From Falsigemmobacter faecalis (GTDB lineage Bacteria > Pseudomonadota > Alphaproteobacteria > Rhodobacterales > Rhodobacteraceae), in NCBI RefSeq assembly GCF_003863335.1, contig NZ_RRAZ01000023.1, positions 1 through 56,880 on the forward strand: DNA of 56,880 nt. Direction: 5' to 3'. The notes under the pieces are model-generated. The model made no database searches. It saw nothing but the letters and a program-made list of their open reading frames with translations, and was not told the DNA's origin. Both the position numbers and the translations under genes were made by a program. Positions 26,935 to 36,207 of this stretch are shown here, piece after piece (the first letter of the stretch is position 1; each line of letters starts with the position of its first letter).

Positions 26935-27453
26935 TCAGCCCCGCGCGATCTCGCGTTTCAGCTTTTCCATCCGCCGCGTGATCATCTGCCGCTTCATCGG
27001 CCCCAGATAATCGATAAAGAGCTTCCCGTTCAGATGGTCGATCTCATGCTGCACGCAGGTCGCCCAGAGCCCCTCAAAGGTCTCTTCCTGAACGGCTCCG
27101 CTCACATCCTGCCAGCGCACGGTCACGACCGCCGGGCGGGTGACTTCGGCATATTGCTCGGGGATGGAGAGGCAGCCTTCCTCATAGGTGCTGGTCTCGT
27201 CGGAACTGGAAATCACTTCCGGGTTCACCAGGATCATCGGGCGGCGCGGCTCGGGATCTTTGGTGCAGTCCATGGTGATGATACGGCTCATCACGCCGAT
27301 CTGCGGGCCGGCAAGACCGACGCCGGGGGCGTCATACATGGTCTCGAGCATGTCCTGGCCAAGCTTTGCCAACTCCGCGTCAAAGCGGGTGACGGGGGCA
27401 CAGGGCTTTTTCAGCCGCGGATCGGGATGGATGAGGATGTTGCGAAGCGTCAT
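26935..27453 (-). CDS. def: Peptide deformylase (canonical copy)
   Basis: The 172-residue protein has the family motifs [18 protein letters not shown] (metal ligand Cys94) and QHEIDHLNG (His136, Glu137, His140), and ends with a basic helix. By sequence it is the most typical of the three copies and probably the main enzyme for co-translational deformylation. It is first in the unit that runs through two more deformylase-type genes to fmt. The upstream region of 212 bases is shared with the divergent lyase gene. Confidence 0.95.
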   Translation of the reverse strand: MTLRNILIHPDPRLKKPCAPVTRFDAELAKLGQDMLETMYDAPGVGLAGPQIGVMSRIITMDCTKDPEPRRPMILVNPEVISSSDETSTYEEGCLSIPEQYAEVTRPAVVTVRWQDVSGAVQEETFEGLWATCVQHEIDHLNGKLFIDYLGPMKRQMITRRMEKLKREIARG

Positions 27454-27665
27454 GCCGCTGATCTAGGCGATCACGGGCTTTCCTGCAAGATGAGGGCGAA
27501 TTTGCCGCGCCGCCCCCGTCCGGGGACTTGCCGAGGGAAGGACTGCCCGCTAACCTGCGGATCATGAGGATTGTCGTTCCGGCTGTATTTAATAATCCGG
27601 TAAACTTTCCTGATATGACACATTTTGCGCGGATATTGTTCCGGAGCAGCATCGGGTGAGACAGC

Positions 27666-28838
27666 ATGAGCTTTGATGAGATCATCGATCGTCGTGGCAC
27701 GCATTCCGTCAAATGGGATATGATGGATAAGATCTATCAGGTTCCGGCCGACAGTGGCATCGCCATGTGGGTGGCGGATATGGACTTCCGTCCCCCGGCC
27801 TGCGTGCAAAACGCGCTTGAAAACATGACGGGCCACGGCGTTTACGGCTATTACGGCGACGACAGCTCTTATCTTGCGGCGATCTGCTGGTGGATGAAAA
27901 CCCGCCATAACTGGGAGGTCGCGCCCGAGGCCATTCTGACCTCGCATGGTCTGGTCAATGGAACGGCCCTTTGCGTGCAGGCCTTCACCGAAAAAGGCGA
28001 CGGCGTGGCCGTGATGGCACCGGTCTATCATGCCTTCGGGCGGGTCATCAAAGCCTCTGACCGTCGCCTGGTGGAGCTGCCGCTTGCCACGGTCGATGGT
28101 CGCTATGAGATGGATTTTGACGCCTGGGAAGCCATGATGGACCCCGGCGTGAAGATGATGATCCTCTGCTCGCCGCATAACCCCGGCGGAAGGGTCTGGA
28201 GCCCGGACGACCTGACCCGGGTGGCAGAGTTCTGCAAACGCCACGACCTGGTGCTGGTTTCGGATGAGATCCACCATGATCTGGTCTTCGGCGGCGCCAA
28301 ACATACCGTCATGCCCAATGCCGCGCCGGAGATCCTTGATCGTCTGGTGATGATGACGGCCACCACCAAGACCTTCAATATCGCGGGCTCGCATACCGGC
28401 AATATCATTGTGCCGGATGCAAAGCTGCGGGCCAAAGTGCAGGGGGTGATGAATGCCCTTGGGATCTCCGGCAATACCTTTGGCTTTATGATGGCCGAAG
28501 CGGCCTACAGCCCTGAGGGGGCGGCCTGGGTGGATGAGCTGGTGGCCTATATCGACGGCAACCGGAAGCTCTTTGACGAGGGTGTCAATGCCATTCCGGG
28601 TCTGGCCTCAATGGCTCTGGAGGCGACTTATCTCGCCTGGGTCGATTTTTCGGGCACCGGCATGGCGCCTGCGGAGTTCAAAGCCCGCGTTGAAAAAGAG
28701 GCCGGGATTGCCGCCAACCATGGCGACAGCTTTGGTCTGGGCGGTGAGAGCTATCTGCGCTTTAACCTTGCCACGCCGCGCGCGCGGGTGGTTGAGGCGG
28801 TGGAGCGGCTGAAGAAAGCCTTTGCGGATCTGCAGTAA
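27666..28838 (+). CDS. MalY/PatB family PLP-dependent C-S lyase (aminotransferase fold)
   Basis: Members of this class I/II aminotransferase branch often cleave cystathionine or cysteine conjugates, giving pyruvate and ammonia. The 390-residue protein has the MalY-type start MSFDEIIDRRGTHSVKWD, then MWVADMDF, the YHAFGR segment, CSPHNPGGRVW, SDEIHHDL, and the PLP-binding Lys in TATTKTFNIAG. The exact substrate cannot be told from sequence. It is a single gene that faces ccrM across an inverted copy of the intergenic repeat. Confidence 0.92.
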   Translation: MSFDEIIDRRGTHSVKWDMMDKIYQVPADSGIAMWVADMDFRPPACVQNALENMTGHGVYGYYGDDSSYLAAICWWMKTRHNWEVAPEAILTSHGLVNGTALCVQAFTEKGDGVAVMAPVYHAFGRVIKASDRRLVELPLATVDGRYEMDFDAWEAMMDPGVKMMILCSPHNPGGRVWSPDDLTRVAEFCKRHDLVLVSDEIHHDLVFGGAKHTVMPNAAPEILDRLVMMTATTKTFNIAGSHTGNIIVPDAKLRAKVQGVMNALGISGNTFGFMMAEAAYSPEGAAWVDELVAYIDGNRKLFDEGVNAIPGLASMALEATYLAWVDFSGTGMAPAEFKARVEKEAGIAANHGDSFGLGGESYLRFNLATPRARVVEAVERLKKAFADLQ

Positions 28839-28862
28839 GCTCTGCTCTGGTGGGCAGGAAGA

Positions 28863-28927
28863 GGGGGCTCTGCCCCCGCTTTGGCCAGGGCCAAAGCCCC
28901 CCGGAGTATTTTGAAAAAGCCAAAGGC
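28863..28927 (-). repeat. Intergenic repeat, copy C (inverted) with two hairpins
   Basis: On the minus strand it reads GCCTTTGGCTTTTTCAAAAT then ACTCCGGGG, matching the core of copies A and B. It is followed by a hairpin GCTTTGGC/GCCAAAGC (28878-28897) and a second one GGGGGC/GCCCCC (28863-28877). It lies between the convergent lyase and ccrM genes and may also act as their terminator. Confidence 0.75.
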
Positions 28928-28966
28928 AAAACCCGCGCCAGGGTCAGGGGCGCGGGTATTTTCGTC

Positions 28967-30079
<1,113 letters not shown>

Positions 30080-30157
30080 TCAGGTTCGCGCATTTTTGCG
30101 CGTTATTGTGGGTCCAATTTCGGGCAAAGCAGGGGGGCGGTCAAATTGTTTTTTGAA

Positions 30158-30796
30158 TCAAGCCTTTGGGGATGGGGCTTGGCACAAGATATTGTGGACC
30201 GGCTTAAACGACCGCCTATGCGCGGGAGTCACCCCTAAGGAAAGCAGGGCGGCGAGGTGATCTTTTGTGGGATAACCTGCGTTCCGCTCCCATCCGTAGC
30301 CGGGAAACTGTTGCGAAAGTGACTCCATCAGGGCATCGCGGGCGACCTTGGCGACGATGGAGGCGGCGGCGATCGAAAGCACCCGGGCGTCGCCTTTGAC
30401 CACGGCTTCGGCGGTGCAGGTCAGCCCCTTTGGCAGGCGGTTGCCGTCGATCAGGGCGTGATCGGGGGCACGGGGCAGGGCTGCAATCGCGCGTTGCATG
30501 GCGAGATGTGAGGCCTGGAGGATATTGATCTCGTCAATCTCTTCAACACTGGCATGGGCGATGGCCACCTCGGCTGTGGCGTGGATCCGGGCGGCGAGGG
30601 CCAGGCGGCGCGCGGCGGTCAGGGTTTTGCTGTCGCCCAGACCCTCCGGGATGCAGGTCGGGTCAAGGATCACGGCGGCCGCCGTGACGGGGCCGCAGAG
30701 CGGGCCGCGGCCCACCTCATCGACGCCGCAGATCAGGCGGGCGCCGCGGGCGGCGGCAGCAGTTTCAAAGGAAAAATCGGGAGCAGGTTTTGTCAT
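30158..30796 (-). CDS. rnhB: Ribonuclease HII
   Basis: RNase HII cuts RNA in RNA-DNA hybrids and starts removal of misincorporated ribonucleotides. The 212-residue protein has the active-site Asp-Glu pair in [13 protein letters not shown], the ALIDGNRLP Asp, and the [15 protein letters not shown] segment with [11 protein letters not shown] later. It lies 87 bases upstream of ccrM on the same strand, so the two may be transcribed together. Confidence 0.96.
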   Translation of the reverse strand: MTKPAPDFSFETAAAARGARLICGVDEVGRGPLCGPVTAAAVILDPTCIPEGLGDSKTLTAARRLALAARIHATAEVAIAHASVEEIDEINILQASHLAMQRAIAALPRAPDHALIDGNRLPKGLTCTAEAVVKGDARVLSIAAASIVAKVARDALMESLSQQFPGYGWERNAGYPTKDHLAALLSLGVTPAHRRSFKPVHNILCQAPSPKA

Positions 30797-30842
30797 GCCT
30801 CTGTGATGCCGCCCCGGATGCGGGGCGGCAAGAAAAATCCGA

Positions 30843-31229
30843 TCAGCGGATCAAAGCGCCGCGGGGCGGGCCGGAGTGACCCTGGCGGGGCGCGTGGTGC
30901 GGTGGGCGGTGATGCACCTGCGGGCGCGGCGGATGGGCGTGGTAGCGCGGCGGCGGCGGGGGCGCGCGGTAAACATGGCGCGGCGGGGCGGCCCGGTGGT
31001 GCCAGCGCGGCGGGGGCGGTGGCGGCGCGGCATAGCGGCGGCGGTCGTCGTGGCGGTCGGCTTTGTTGAGGGCCGTGCCGATGATGGCGACCGCCGCCAC
31101 GCCTGCCAGGAGGCGGGCAAAGTCATCATTGGCGCGCAGCGGCGTGGCTGTGGTGCCGGTCACGGCCAGCGCCAGGGCCAGCGTGCTGAAGAGGGCGGTG
31201 AGGCGTTTGGGAAAGCGCAGGTGTTTCAT
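30843..31229 (-). CDS. Secreted Pro/His/Arg-rich hypothetical protein
   Basis: The 128-residue protein has a signal peptide (basic start, hydrophobic [16 protein letters not shown], cleavage near TPLRAND). A short hydrophobic stretch ([15 protein letters not shown]) follows, and then a tail made of proline runs with His, Arg and Tyr. Similar proline/histidine tails occur in small periplasmic proteins of unknown role in this group, and metal binding is conceivable. I do not recognise a family. Confidence 0.65.
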   Translation of the reverse strand: MKHLRFPKRLTALFSTLALALAVTGTTATPLRANDDFARLLAGVAAVAIIGTALNKADRHDDRRRYAAPPPPPPRWHHRAAPPRHVYRAPPPPPRYHAHPPRPQVHHRPPHHAPRQGHSGPPRGALIR

Positions 31230-31330
31230 GTCAGGCTCCGGTCAAAGGGCCGGTCTGCCAGGGGGCGGCAGATCCGGCCGGTGTCCCTGTGTGATGCCGG
31301 AGCGGCGGATGTCAGGCAAAATCAGCGGGC

Positions 31331-31345
31331 TGTTATGGGATGTCA
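31331..31345. promoter_or_regulatory. Operator-like half-conserved palindrome, site 1
   Basis: TGTTATGGGATGTCA matches the perfect site at 31364-31378 in the left arm and spacer and in 4 of 6 bases of the right arm. The two sites are 33 bp apart, about three turns of the helix, on the same face. Confidence 0.4.
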
Positions 31346-31363
31346 AAGCCCTGAAAGGCGGCG

Positions 31364-31378
31364 TGTTATGGGATAACA
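31364..31378. promoter_or_regulatory. Operator-like perfect palindrome TGTTAT-GGG-ATAACA, site 2
   Basis: A perfect 6-bp inverted repeat with a 3-bp centre, 90 bases upstream of the secreted-protein gene and between divergent genes. A third half-site-like GCATAAC lies near 31400. The obvious candidate protein is the winged-helix protein encoded in the unit downstream, but this is inference. Confidence 0.5.
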
Positions 31379-31467
31379 GGCCCGGGGAGCGCCGTGATAT
31401 TGCATAACTTTGCCGCGCCCTTCATGCTTTGGCGGACTGCTGCCCCGCCTCTCTGAGGGAGACCCCT

Positions 31468-31758
31468 ATGCCGCGCGCCGGACTGCTTTGCGCCTTTGTG
31501 GCGGCCCTGCTGATTGCCGGACCGGCGGCAGCGGGCTGCTTTGCCGATTATAAGGCCAAGCAGGATGATCCGCTGCGGCTGCATTACGGGGTGATGCAGC
31601 TGCCCGCTGCGGCCTGCCGGGGCGGCGCGGCCGAGGCTGAGATCCGCCGCCGTCTGAGCGGGGCGGGCTGGACATTGCTGCAGGTGATGTCTTTCTTCGA
31701 TGAGGGCGGACTTGCAGAAAGGAAGGCCAATGCCGGTGGATGGTTCCTCCGCTTCTGA
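31468..31758 (+). CDS. Small secreted protein of unknown function
   Basis: The 96-residue protein has a clear signal peptide (PRAGLLCAFVAALLIAGPAAA) followed by about 73 residues with two cysteines (one at the mature N-terminus in GCFADY, one in AACRGG), which could form a disulfide. The start at 31468 follows GAGGGAGACCCC; an upstream in-frame codon at 31429 would bury the signal peptide. I do not recognise the family. The next gene starts inside its end (29-base overlap), so the two products are probably made together. Confidence 0.72.
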   Translation: MPRAGLLCAFVAALLIAGPAAAGCFADYKAKQDDPLRLHYGVMQLPAAACRGGAAEAEIRRRLSGAGWTLLQVMSFFDEGGLAERKANAGGWFLRF

Positions 31759-32434
31759 GGCGCTGCGCCAGGGCTCACGGGTGGTGGTGGCGGGGGTCAT
31801 CGCCGTTGTGCTGATCCTGCTGACGGCGGCCGTGCTGCTGTTTTTGAACCTGCCCGATGCCAATGCCTTTAACGCCGGCGTTGAGCGGCTGTTTGTGGAG
31901 AATACCGCCCTGACGGGCGAGACCGAGATCCGGCTTCTGGAGATTCTGGCGCAGTCGGGCACCTCTTTTGCGGAGGTTCTGGTCAGCTACCGTGCGGTGA
32001 TCTTTGTGCTGCTGGTCTTTTCAGCGGCGCTGCTGGGGGTGGCTCTCGTGGCGCTGCTGAGCATCGTCTCGCTGAACCGGCGGCTGCGGGAGATGCGGCA
32101 GGCGGGGCTGCAGGTCTCGTCGCTGGTGATCTCGCGGGCCGAGCGGACGGTGACGCTGAATGCGATGGAATTTCCGCTGACCGAGGCGGCGATTGAGACG
32201 CTTGCGGTTCTGGCGGAGGCGCGGATGGATGATGAGATCCTGAGCGGCGCTGAGATTGAGGCGATGATCACCGGCAGAAATGCCGTGGATTGTGAGGAGG
32301 CCGCGGGGGCCACGCGGGTCAAGCGGCTGCGGGATGCGCTTGGCAATCAGCTGGTCAGTGAACTGCTGGTCAAAACGGTGACGCGCAAAGGTTATATGCT
32401 GAGTGCCGATCGCTCTGTGATCCGGATGCAATGA
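31730..32434 (+). CDS. Membrane protein with C-terminal OmpR-like winged helix
   Basis: The 234-residue protein has two predicted membrane helices (about residues 17-41 and 89-115) and a cytoplasmic C-terminal domain from about 131 to 225. That domain looks like an OmpR/PhoB-type winged helix: a short hairpin (LVISRAERTVTLN), FPLTEAAIETLAVLA, then KRLRDALG and the wing VKTVTRKGYML. ToxR-type regulators have the winged helix at the N-terminus before one membrane helix, so this order is reversed. I picked the start at 31730 because AAAGGAAGG precedes it; an ATG at 31700 is possible. Function is unknown, but a membrane-bound transcription regulator is the most direct reading. Confidence 0.75.
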   Translation: MPVDGSSASEALRQGSRVVVAGVIAVVLILLTAAVLLFLNLPDANAFNAGVERLFVENTALTGETEIRLLEILAQSGTSFAEVLVSYRAVIFVLLVFSAALLGVALVALLSIVSLNRRLREMRQAGLQVSSLVISRAERTVTLNAMEFPLTEAAIETLAVLAEARMDDEILSGAEIEAMITGRNAVDCEEAAGATRVKRLRDALGNQLVSELLVKTVTRKGYMLSADRSVIRMQ

Positions 32435-32458
32435 AAAAGCCGCCCCGGGGGGCGGCTT
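32434..32458. terminator. Terminator between convergent genes
   Basis: The stem AAGCCGCC / GGCGGCTT (32437-32444 with 32451-32458) follows the stop of the winged-helix gene directly. On the minus strand it is followed by a T-run, so it serves best for the FAH-family gene. Confidence 0.75.
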
Positions 32459-32476
32459 CTGAGGCAGAGGGCAGGA

Positions 32477-33160
32477 TCAGCCGACTTTGGTTTCCACTGC
32501 GCCCAGGCCCTCAATCTCCACCCGAACGGTTTCGCCCCGTGCCACGGCGCCTACGCCTGCGGGGGTGCCGGTGAAGATCAGATCGCCCGGCTGCAGTTCA
32601 ACCAGGGTCGAGAGATAAGCAATGACATGGGGCACATCCCAGATCATATCGGCCAGATCACCGTCCTGACGGATCTGACCGTCAACGGTGCACAGAATGC
32701 GGCCCTTTGACATCGCACCGCAGTCAGCGACGGGGGTGATGTCGCCGCAGACGGCCGAGCGGTCAAACCCCTTGCTCATATCCCAGGGGCGGCGCTGCTG
32801 CTTGGCCTGGGCCTGCATGTCGCGGCGGGTCAGATCATTGCCGGGGGCAAAGCCCCAGATCAGATCGGAGGCCGCTTCAACGCTGACATGGCTGCCGCCC
32901 TGCCCAAGTGCGACGACGAGTTCCGCTTCATGGTGCAGATCCGCGGTCGCAGAAGGATAGGGGATCGCGGCATTGCCGGTCACCAGGCTGTCGGCGGATT
33001 TGGTGAAGAAGAACGGCGGCTCTTTGGTATCCGCGCCCATCTCTTTGGCATGCTCTTCGTAATTGCGCCCCACGCAGAAGATGCGGCGGACCGGAAAGCG
33101 GTCAGCGCTGCCTTTGACGGGAACCGAAGCGGGGGCAGGGGGGGCAAATACGAAGGTCAT
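32477..33160 (-). CDS. Fumarylacetoacetate hydrolase (FAH) family protein
   Basis: FAH-fold proteins are metal-dependent hydrolases, decarboxylases or isomerases of beta-diketo acids. The 227-residue protein is the short single-domain type. It has RIFCVGRNYEEHAKEMG, PFFFTKSADSL, HHEAELVVALG with the metal-binding Glu residues, the GNDLTRRD segment, and the C-terminal GDLIFTGTPAGVG. This type is often annotated as oxaloacetate decarboxylase/fumarylpyruvate hydrolase. The start at 33160 follows GAGGAATTTG; the frame is open to 33190. Confidence 0.92.
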   Translation of the reverse strand: MTFVFAPPAPASVPVKGSADRFPVRRIFCVGRNYEEHAKEMGADTKEPPFFFTKSADSLVTGNAAIPYPSATADLHHEAELVVALGQGGSHVSVEAASDLIWGFAPGNDLTRRDMQAQAKQQRRPWDMSKGFDRSAVCGDITPVADCGAMSKGRILCTVDGQIRQDGDLADMIWDVPHVIAYLSTLVELQPGDLIFTGTPAGVGAVARGETVRVEIEGLGAVETKVG

Positions 33161-33168
33161 CAAATTCC

Positions 33169-35181
33169 TCACGGGCCAAGTGTGAAGCAATTGATGGCAC
33201 GGGCCTGGAGGCGGCGACAGGCCAGATCGGCCTGATCGCGTGTCAGCCCGGCAAATGTGGCCTCCCAGCCACCGCCTTTTTGGTTAATTTTACGCAAAGC
33301 GCCTTCCAGAGCGCGGGTTTCAGACAGCGCAGTCTGCAAAAGCGCGCGCTCGGCGGTGCCGCGGGTGTTGAATTTGCCTAAGGTAATTGCCCAGTGACGC
33401 CCGCCTGAGGTCGAGACGCGCGAGACGACTTCCCGGGTCTCAGTCGTGGCAGAGGTGCGCTGAACATTGGAGGGCAGCGCCTCGGTGGTCTCGGCCCGGG
33501 CCATGGTCATCACGATTTCACCGGGCCGGGCGCGGGGGCGTTCGCCGCTGAGGGCGGGAACCACAAGCTTGCCGGTAAAGCCCTGAGCCAGCGGGACATT
33601 GTCGTCATCTGCGGGCGGCACCGGCATATCTTCGGGCAGATCGGCCTCGGCCAGTTCGGCAACGCTGGCGGGCAGGGCTGCGGCGACAAGGCTGGCAGCC
33701 TGCGGGTCCTGCGGTGCGGGGCTGACTTCACGCCCCGCCTCATCCACCACCTGGAACGGCAGGGTGGTTGCTTCGGGGGCGGCTTCGGCCAGCTGAACCA
33801 CGGCCGGGGTGATCTCTGCGGGCGCGGCCTCAGGGAGGGGCGCGGCATTGGCCAGCGCGAGAGCCGCGGCCACGCCTTCAGGTGCCGGGGTCGGTGCGGG
33901 TGATGCTTCGGCAACCGCAGCCACATCGGGCGCCGCGGGGCGCGCGCGCGGCTGCGTCAGGGGAACATCGCTCAACATCGTCTCAACGGCTTGCGCGGCA
34001 TCTGCCACTTCGGTCACCGGAGTTTCCTGCGCGGGTTCCGCGGCCACGGCGTCAGGGCGCGGCGGCGGCGGTTCAAGATCTGCCACCGCGAAGGGCAGGG
34101 CAGCGGGGGCTGCGGCGGGTTCCGGTTCCGTCGTCAGCGCGGCCAGCACATCGGCCACACCGCTGGTCAGCTCTGCCAGCATTTCCGGAGCCGGGGTAAG
34201 TTCTGCAGGCCGCGGTGCCGGGCGCGGCGAGGTGGCGCGCGCCGTCTGCAGGCGGATCGTTTTTCCGGCCCCGCCTGGCGCATTGTCAGACTCATCGGCG
34301 ATCGCAGCCAGCGAGACGGGCGGCGGCGGCACGCTGCGCACCCGGTTCGGGGCCGCGCCGAAGCCCACATCCATCAGTTCGGCCATCTTTTTGTTGCGGT
34401 GCGCCGTCGAGACGCCGCCCATCACCGTGGCGACCAGACGCTTGCCGTTGCGCTCTGCCGAAGCCGTCAGGTTAAAGCCGGCCGCATTGGTATAGCCGGT
34501 TTTGATCCCGTCCGCGCCGCGATAGCCCTCAAGGAAGCGGCGGTTGGTGTTATTGACCCGCGCCACGCCCGCATCTTCCTGCAGCCGCGAGAACATCGGG
34601 TAATGCTGGGGGAAATCATAAAAAAGACGCCGGCCCAGCAGCGTCATATCCCTTGCCGTCGAGAGGTGGCCTTCCGCGGTCAGCCCGTGGGCGTTGCGAA
34701 AGCTGGAGCGGTGCATCCCGAGCGCTTTCGCCGTGCGGTTCATCCTTGCTGCGAAGGCGCGCTCATTGCCGCTGATGTGATCGCCGAGTGCAGAGGCCGC
34801 GTCATTGGCCGATTTAATCGCTGCCGCGCGGATCAGGTGACGCACCGAGATGCGCTGCCCTGAGCGCAGCCCCAGCCGCGAGGGTGGCTGCGAGGCGGCA
34901 TGAGAGGTGATGGTGACCATATCGTCCAGACGGATCTCGCCACGGCGGATCGCATCAAAGGTGATATAAAGCGTGAGCATCTTGGTCAGCGAGGCCGGAT
35001 GCACCCGGGTGTCGGCGTTTTGCTCATAGATCACCTGACCGGTGCGGGCATCCATGACAAGCGCGGCATAGGGCGCAGCAAAGGCAAAAAATGGCGCACA
35101 GAGAAGAGCCAGAAAGACCACCGCTGCGGCGGCGAATTTTCGGGCAAAAAAGCCCGGCCGGAGTGTCCCTGACCCGATCAC
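33169..35181 (-). CDS. D-alanyl-D-alanine carboxypeptidase (PBP5-like) with long linker and SPOR domain
   Basis: A secreted serine DD-carboxypeptidase that trims peptidoglycan stem peptides. The 670-residue protein starts with GTG and has a signal peptide ending near FAFAAP. The peptidase motifs are SLTK (Ser64, Lys67), SAN (in IKSANDAAS) and KTG (in GIKTGYTN). A very long Ala/Pro/Glu-rich linker (about residues 290-590) follows. It ends with a SPOR-type domain (HWAITLGKFNTRGTAERALL) that by family binds denuded glycan at the septum. The low-complexity linker makes it almost twice the length of E. coli PBP5. The stop lies 8 bases upstream of the FAH-family start codon. Confidence 0.93.
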   Translation of the reverse strand: MIGSGTLRPGFFARKFAAAAVVFLALLCAPFFAFAAPYAALVMDARTGQVIYEQNADTRVHPASLTKMLTLYITFDAIRRGEIRLDDMVTITSHAASQPPSRLGLRSGQRISVRHLIRAAAIKSANDAASALGDHISGNERAFAARMNRTAKALGMHRSSFRNAHGLTAEGHLSTARDMTLLGRRLFYDFPQHYPMFSRLQEDAGVARVNNTNRRFLEGYRGADGIKTGYTNAAGFNLTASAERNGKRLVATVMGGVSTAHRNKKMAELMDVGFGAAPNRVRSVPPPPVSLAAIADESDNAPGGAGKTIRLQTARATSPRPAPRPAELTPAPEMLAELTSGVADVLAALTTEPEPAAAPAALPFAVADLEPPPPRPDAVAAEPAQETPVTEVADAAQAVETMLSDVPLTQPRARPAAPDVAAVAEASPAPTPAPEGVAAALALANAAPLPEAAPAEITPAVVQLAEAAPEATTLPFQVVDEAGREVSPAPQDPQAASLVAAALPASVAELAEADLPEDMPVPPADDDNVPLAQGFTGKLVVPALSGERPRARPGEIVMTMARAETTEALPSNVQRTSATTETREVVSRVSTSGGRHWAITLGKFNTRGTAERALLQTALSETRALEGALRKINQKGGGWEATFAGLTRDQADLACRRLQARAINCFTLGP

Positions 35182-35393
35182 TGCACCTGTCCTTGTACTG
35201 CCTCGTCACCGGTCTTAGTGCCGGGTACTCCGAAAAGGCTAACACAGGGGTCGGCATTGTGGAAACCCCGGATTCACAATGGAAATCGGGTCGGCGGGGG
35301 ATTGCCAAAGCCTTATTTGGTAGGGATTTTTAACCCTGCTACCAGACCTGCGCCCCAGGCCAGGTGTCGCGCAATTTTACGTGATTCGCGCCT

Positions 35394-36092
35394 TCACAAT
35401 CGCAGATTGCAGATAAGTTCAGGAAGTCTATCTATACTTGCGATTTCGCGGTAACGCGGGTGTCCTTCGGGGGCCTCGGCATGTTCCAGCTCCCAGGGCG
35501 TGCCATGTGGCACAAAGACGCCCCAGGCCCCGGCTTCCAGCGCTGGCAGGACATCGGACTTCATCGAATTTCCGACCATCAGCGCCTGGCGCGGCGCGGC
35601 TCCGTGGCGCGCGAAAATCCGGGCATAGGCGGCGCTGTCCTTCTCAGAGAGGATCTCAACCCCGTCAAACAGCCCGGCCAGACCTGAGGCGGCCAGCTTG
35701 CGCTCCTGGTGGATCAGATCGCCCTTGGTGATCAGCAAAAGGCGGTGCGCTCCGGCCAGGCTCTCCAGGGTCTCGCGGACCTGAGGCAGCAGCTCCAGCG
35801 GATGGGCCAGCAGATCCCGCCCCGCCGCCATCACTTCGCCCAGCACCTGCGCCGGAACGCGCCCGTCGCTGAGCGTGATCGCCGTTTCCATCATCGACAG
35901 GGTAAATCCCTTCACCCCATAGCCATAAAGCGGAATGTTGCGCCGCTCGGCCGCCAGCAGCGCGAGCGCCAGATCCCCGCGCGGGACCCAGGGCTCAAGC
36001 AGGCGCAAAATCTCTTCTCCCGTGCGGCGAAAGAAGCTTTCATTGTGCCAAAGCGTGTCATCGGCATCAAAGCCAAGGGTGGTCAGGGTCAG
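35394..36092 (-). CDS. HAD-superfamily hydrolase, probably with a CTG start
   Basis: The 232-residue protein has HAD motif 1 as GFDADDTLW, the LLITKGD motif 2 with Thr, a Lys in motif 3 (LSEKD), and motif 4 in LMVGNSMKSDVLPALEAG. It has the helical cap of phosphatases. No ATG, GTG or TTG occurs in frame near the start of the homologous region. A CTG at 36092 has AAAGGAG placed 7 bases before it and gives a normal N-terminus. The nearest in-frame ATG (36209) would add 39 basic residues and would overlap the start of the divergent gene. The substrate is unknown. Confidence 0.85.
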   Translation of the reverse strand: MTLTTLGFDADDTLWHNESFFRRTGEEILRLLEPWVPRGDLALALLAAERRNIPLYGYGVKGFTLSMMETAITLSDGRVPAQVLGEVMAAGRDLLAHPLELLPQVRETLESLAGAHRLLLITKGDLIHQERKLAASGLAGLFDGVEILSEKDSAAYARIFARHGAAPRQALMVGNSMKSDVLPALEAGAWGVFVPHGTPWELEHAEAPEGHPRYREIASIDRLPELICNLRL

Positions 36093-36207
36093 GGTGCGCT
36101 CCTTTGCTGTCGCAGTGCTGCCCTGGCGGCGCAGCCTGCGCAAGGCCCGTTGCGGCTTGACCCGGCGGGCGGCTTCAGGACAGCTGCGCAGATCTGTGGA
36201 GACTGCC

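Noticed and set aside
33290-34310. Repetitive Ala/Pro/Glu-rich sequence that looks like a DNA repeat
   Set aside because: It is the low-complexity linker of the DD-carboxypeptidase in frame, not an independent repeat array.
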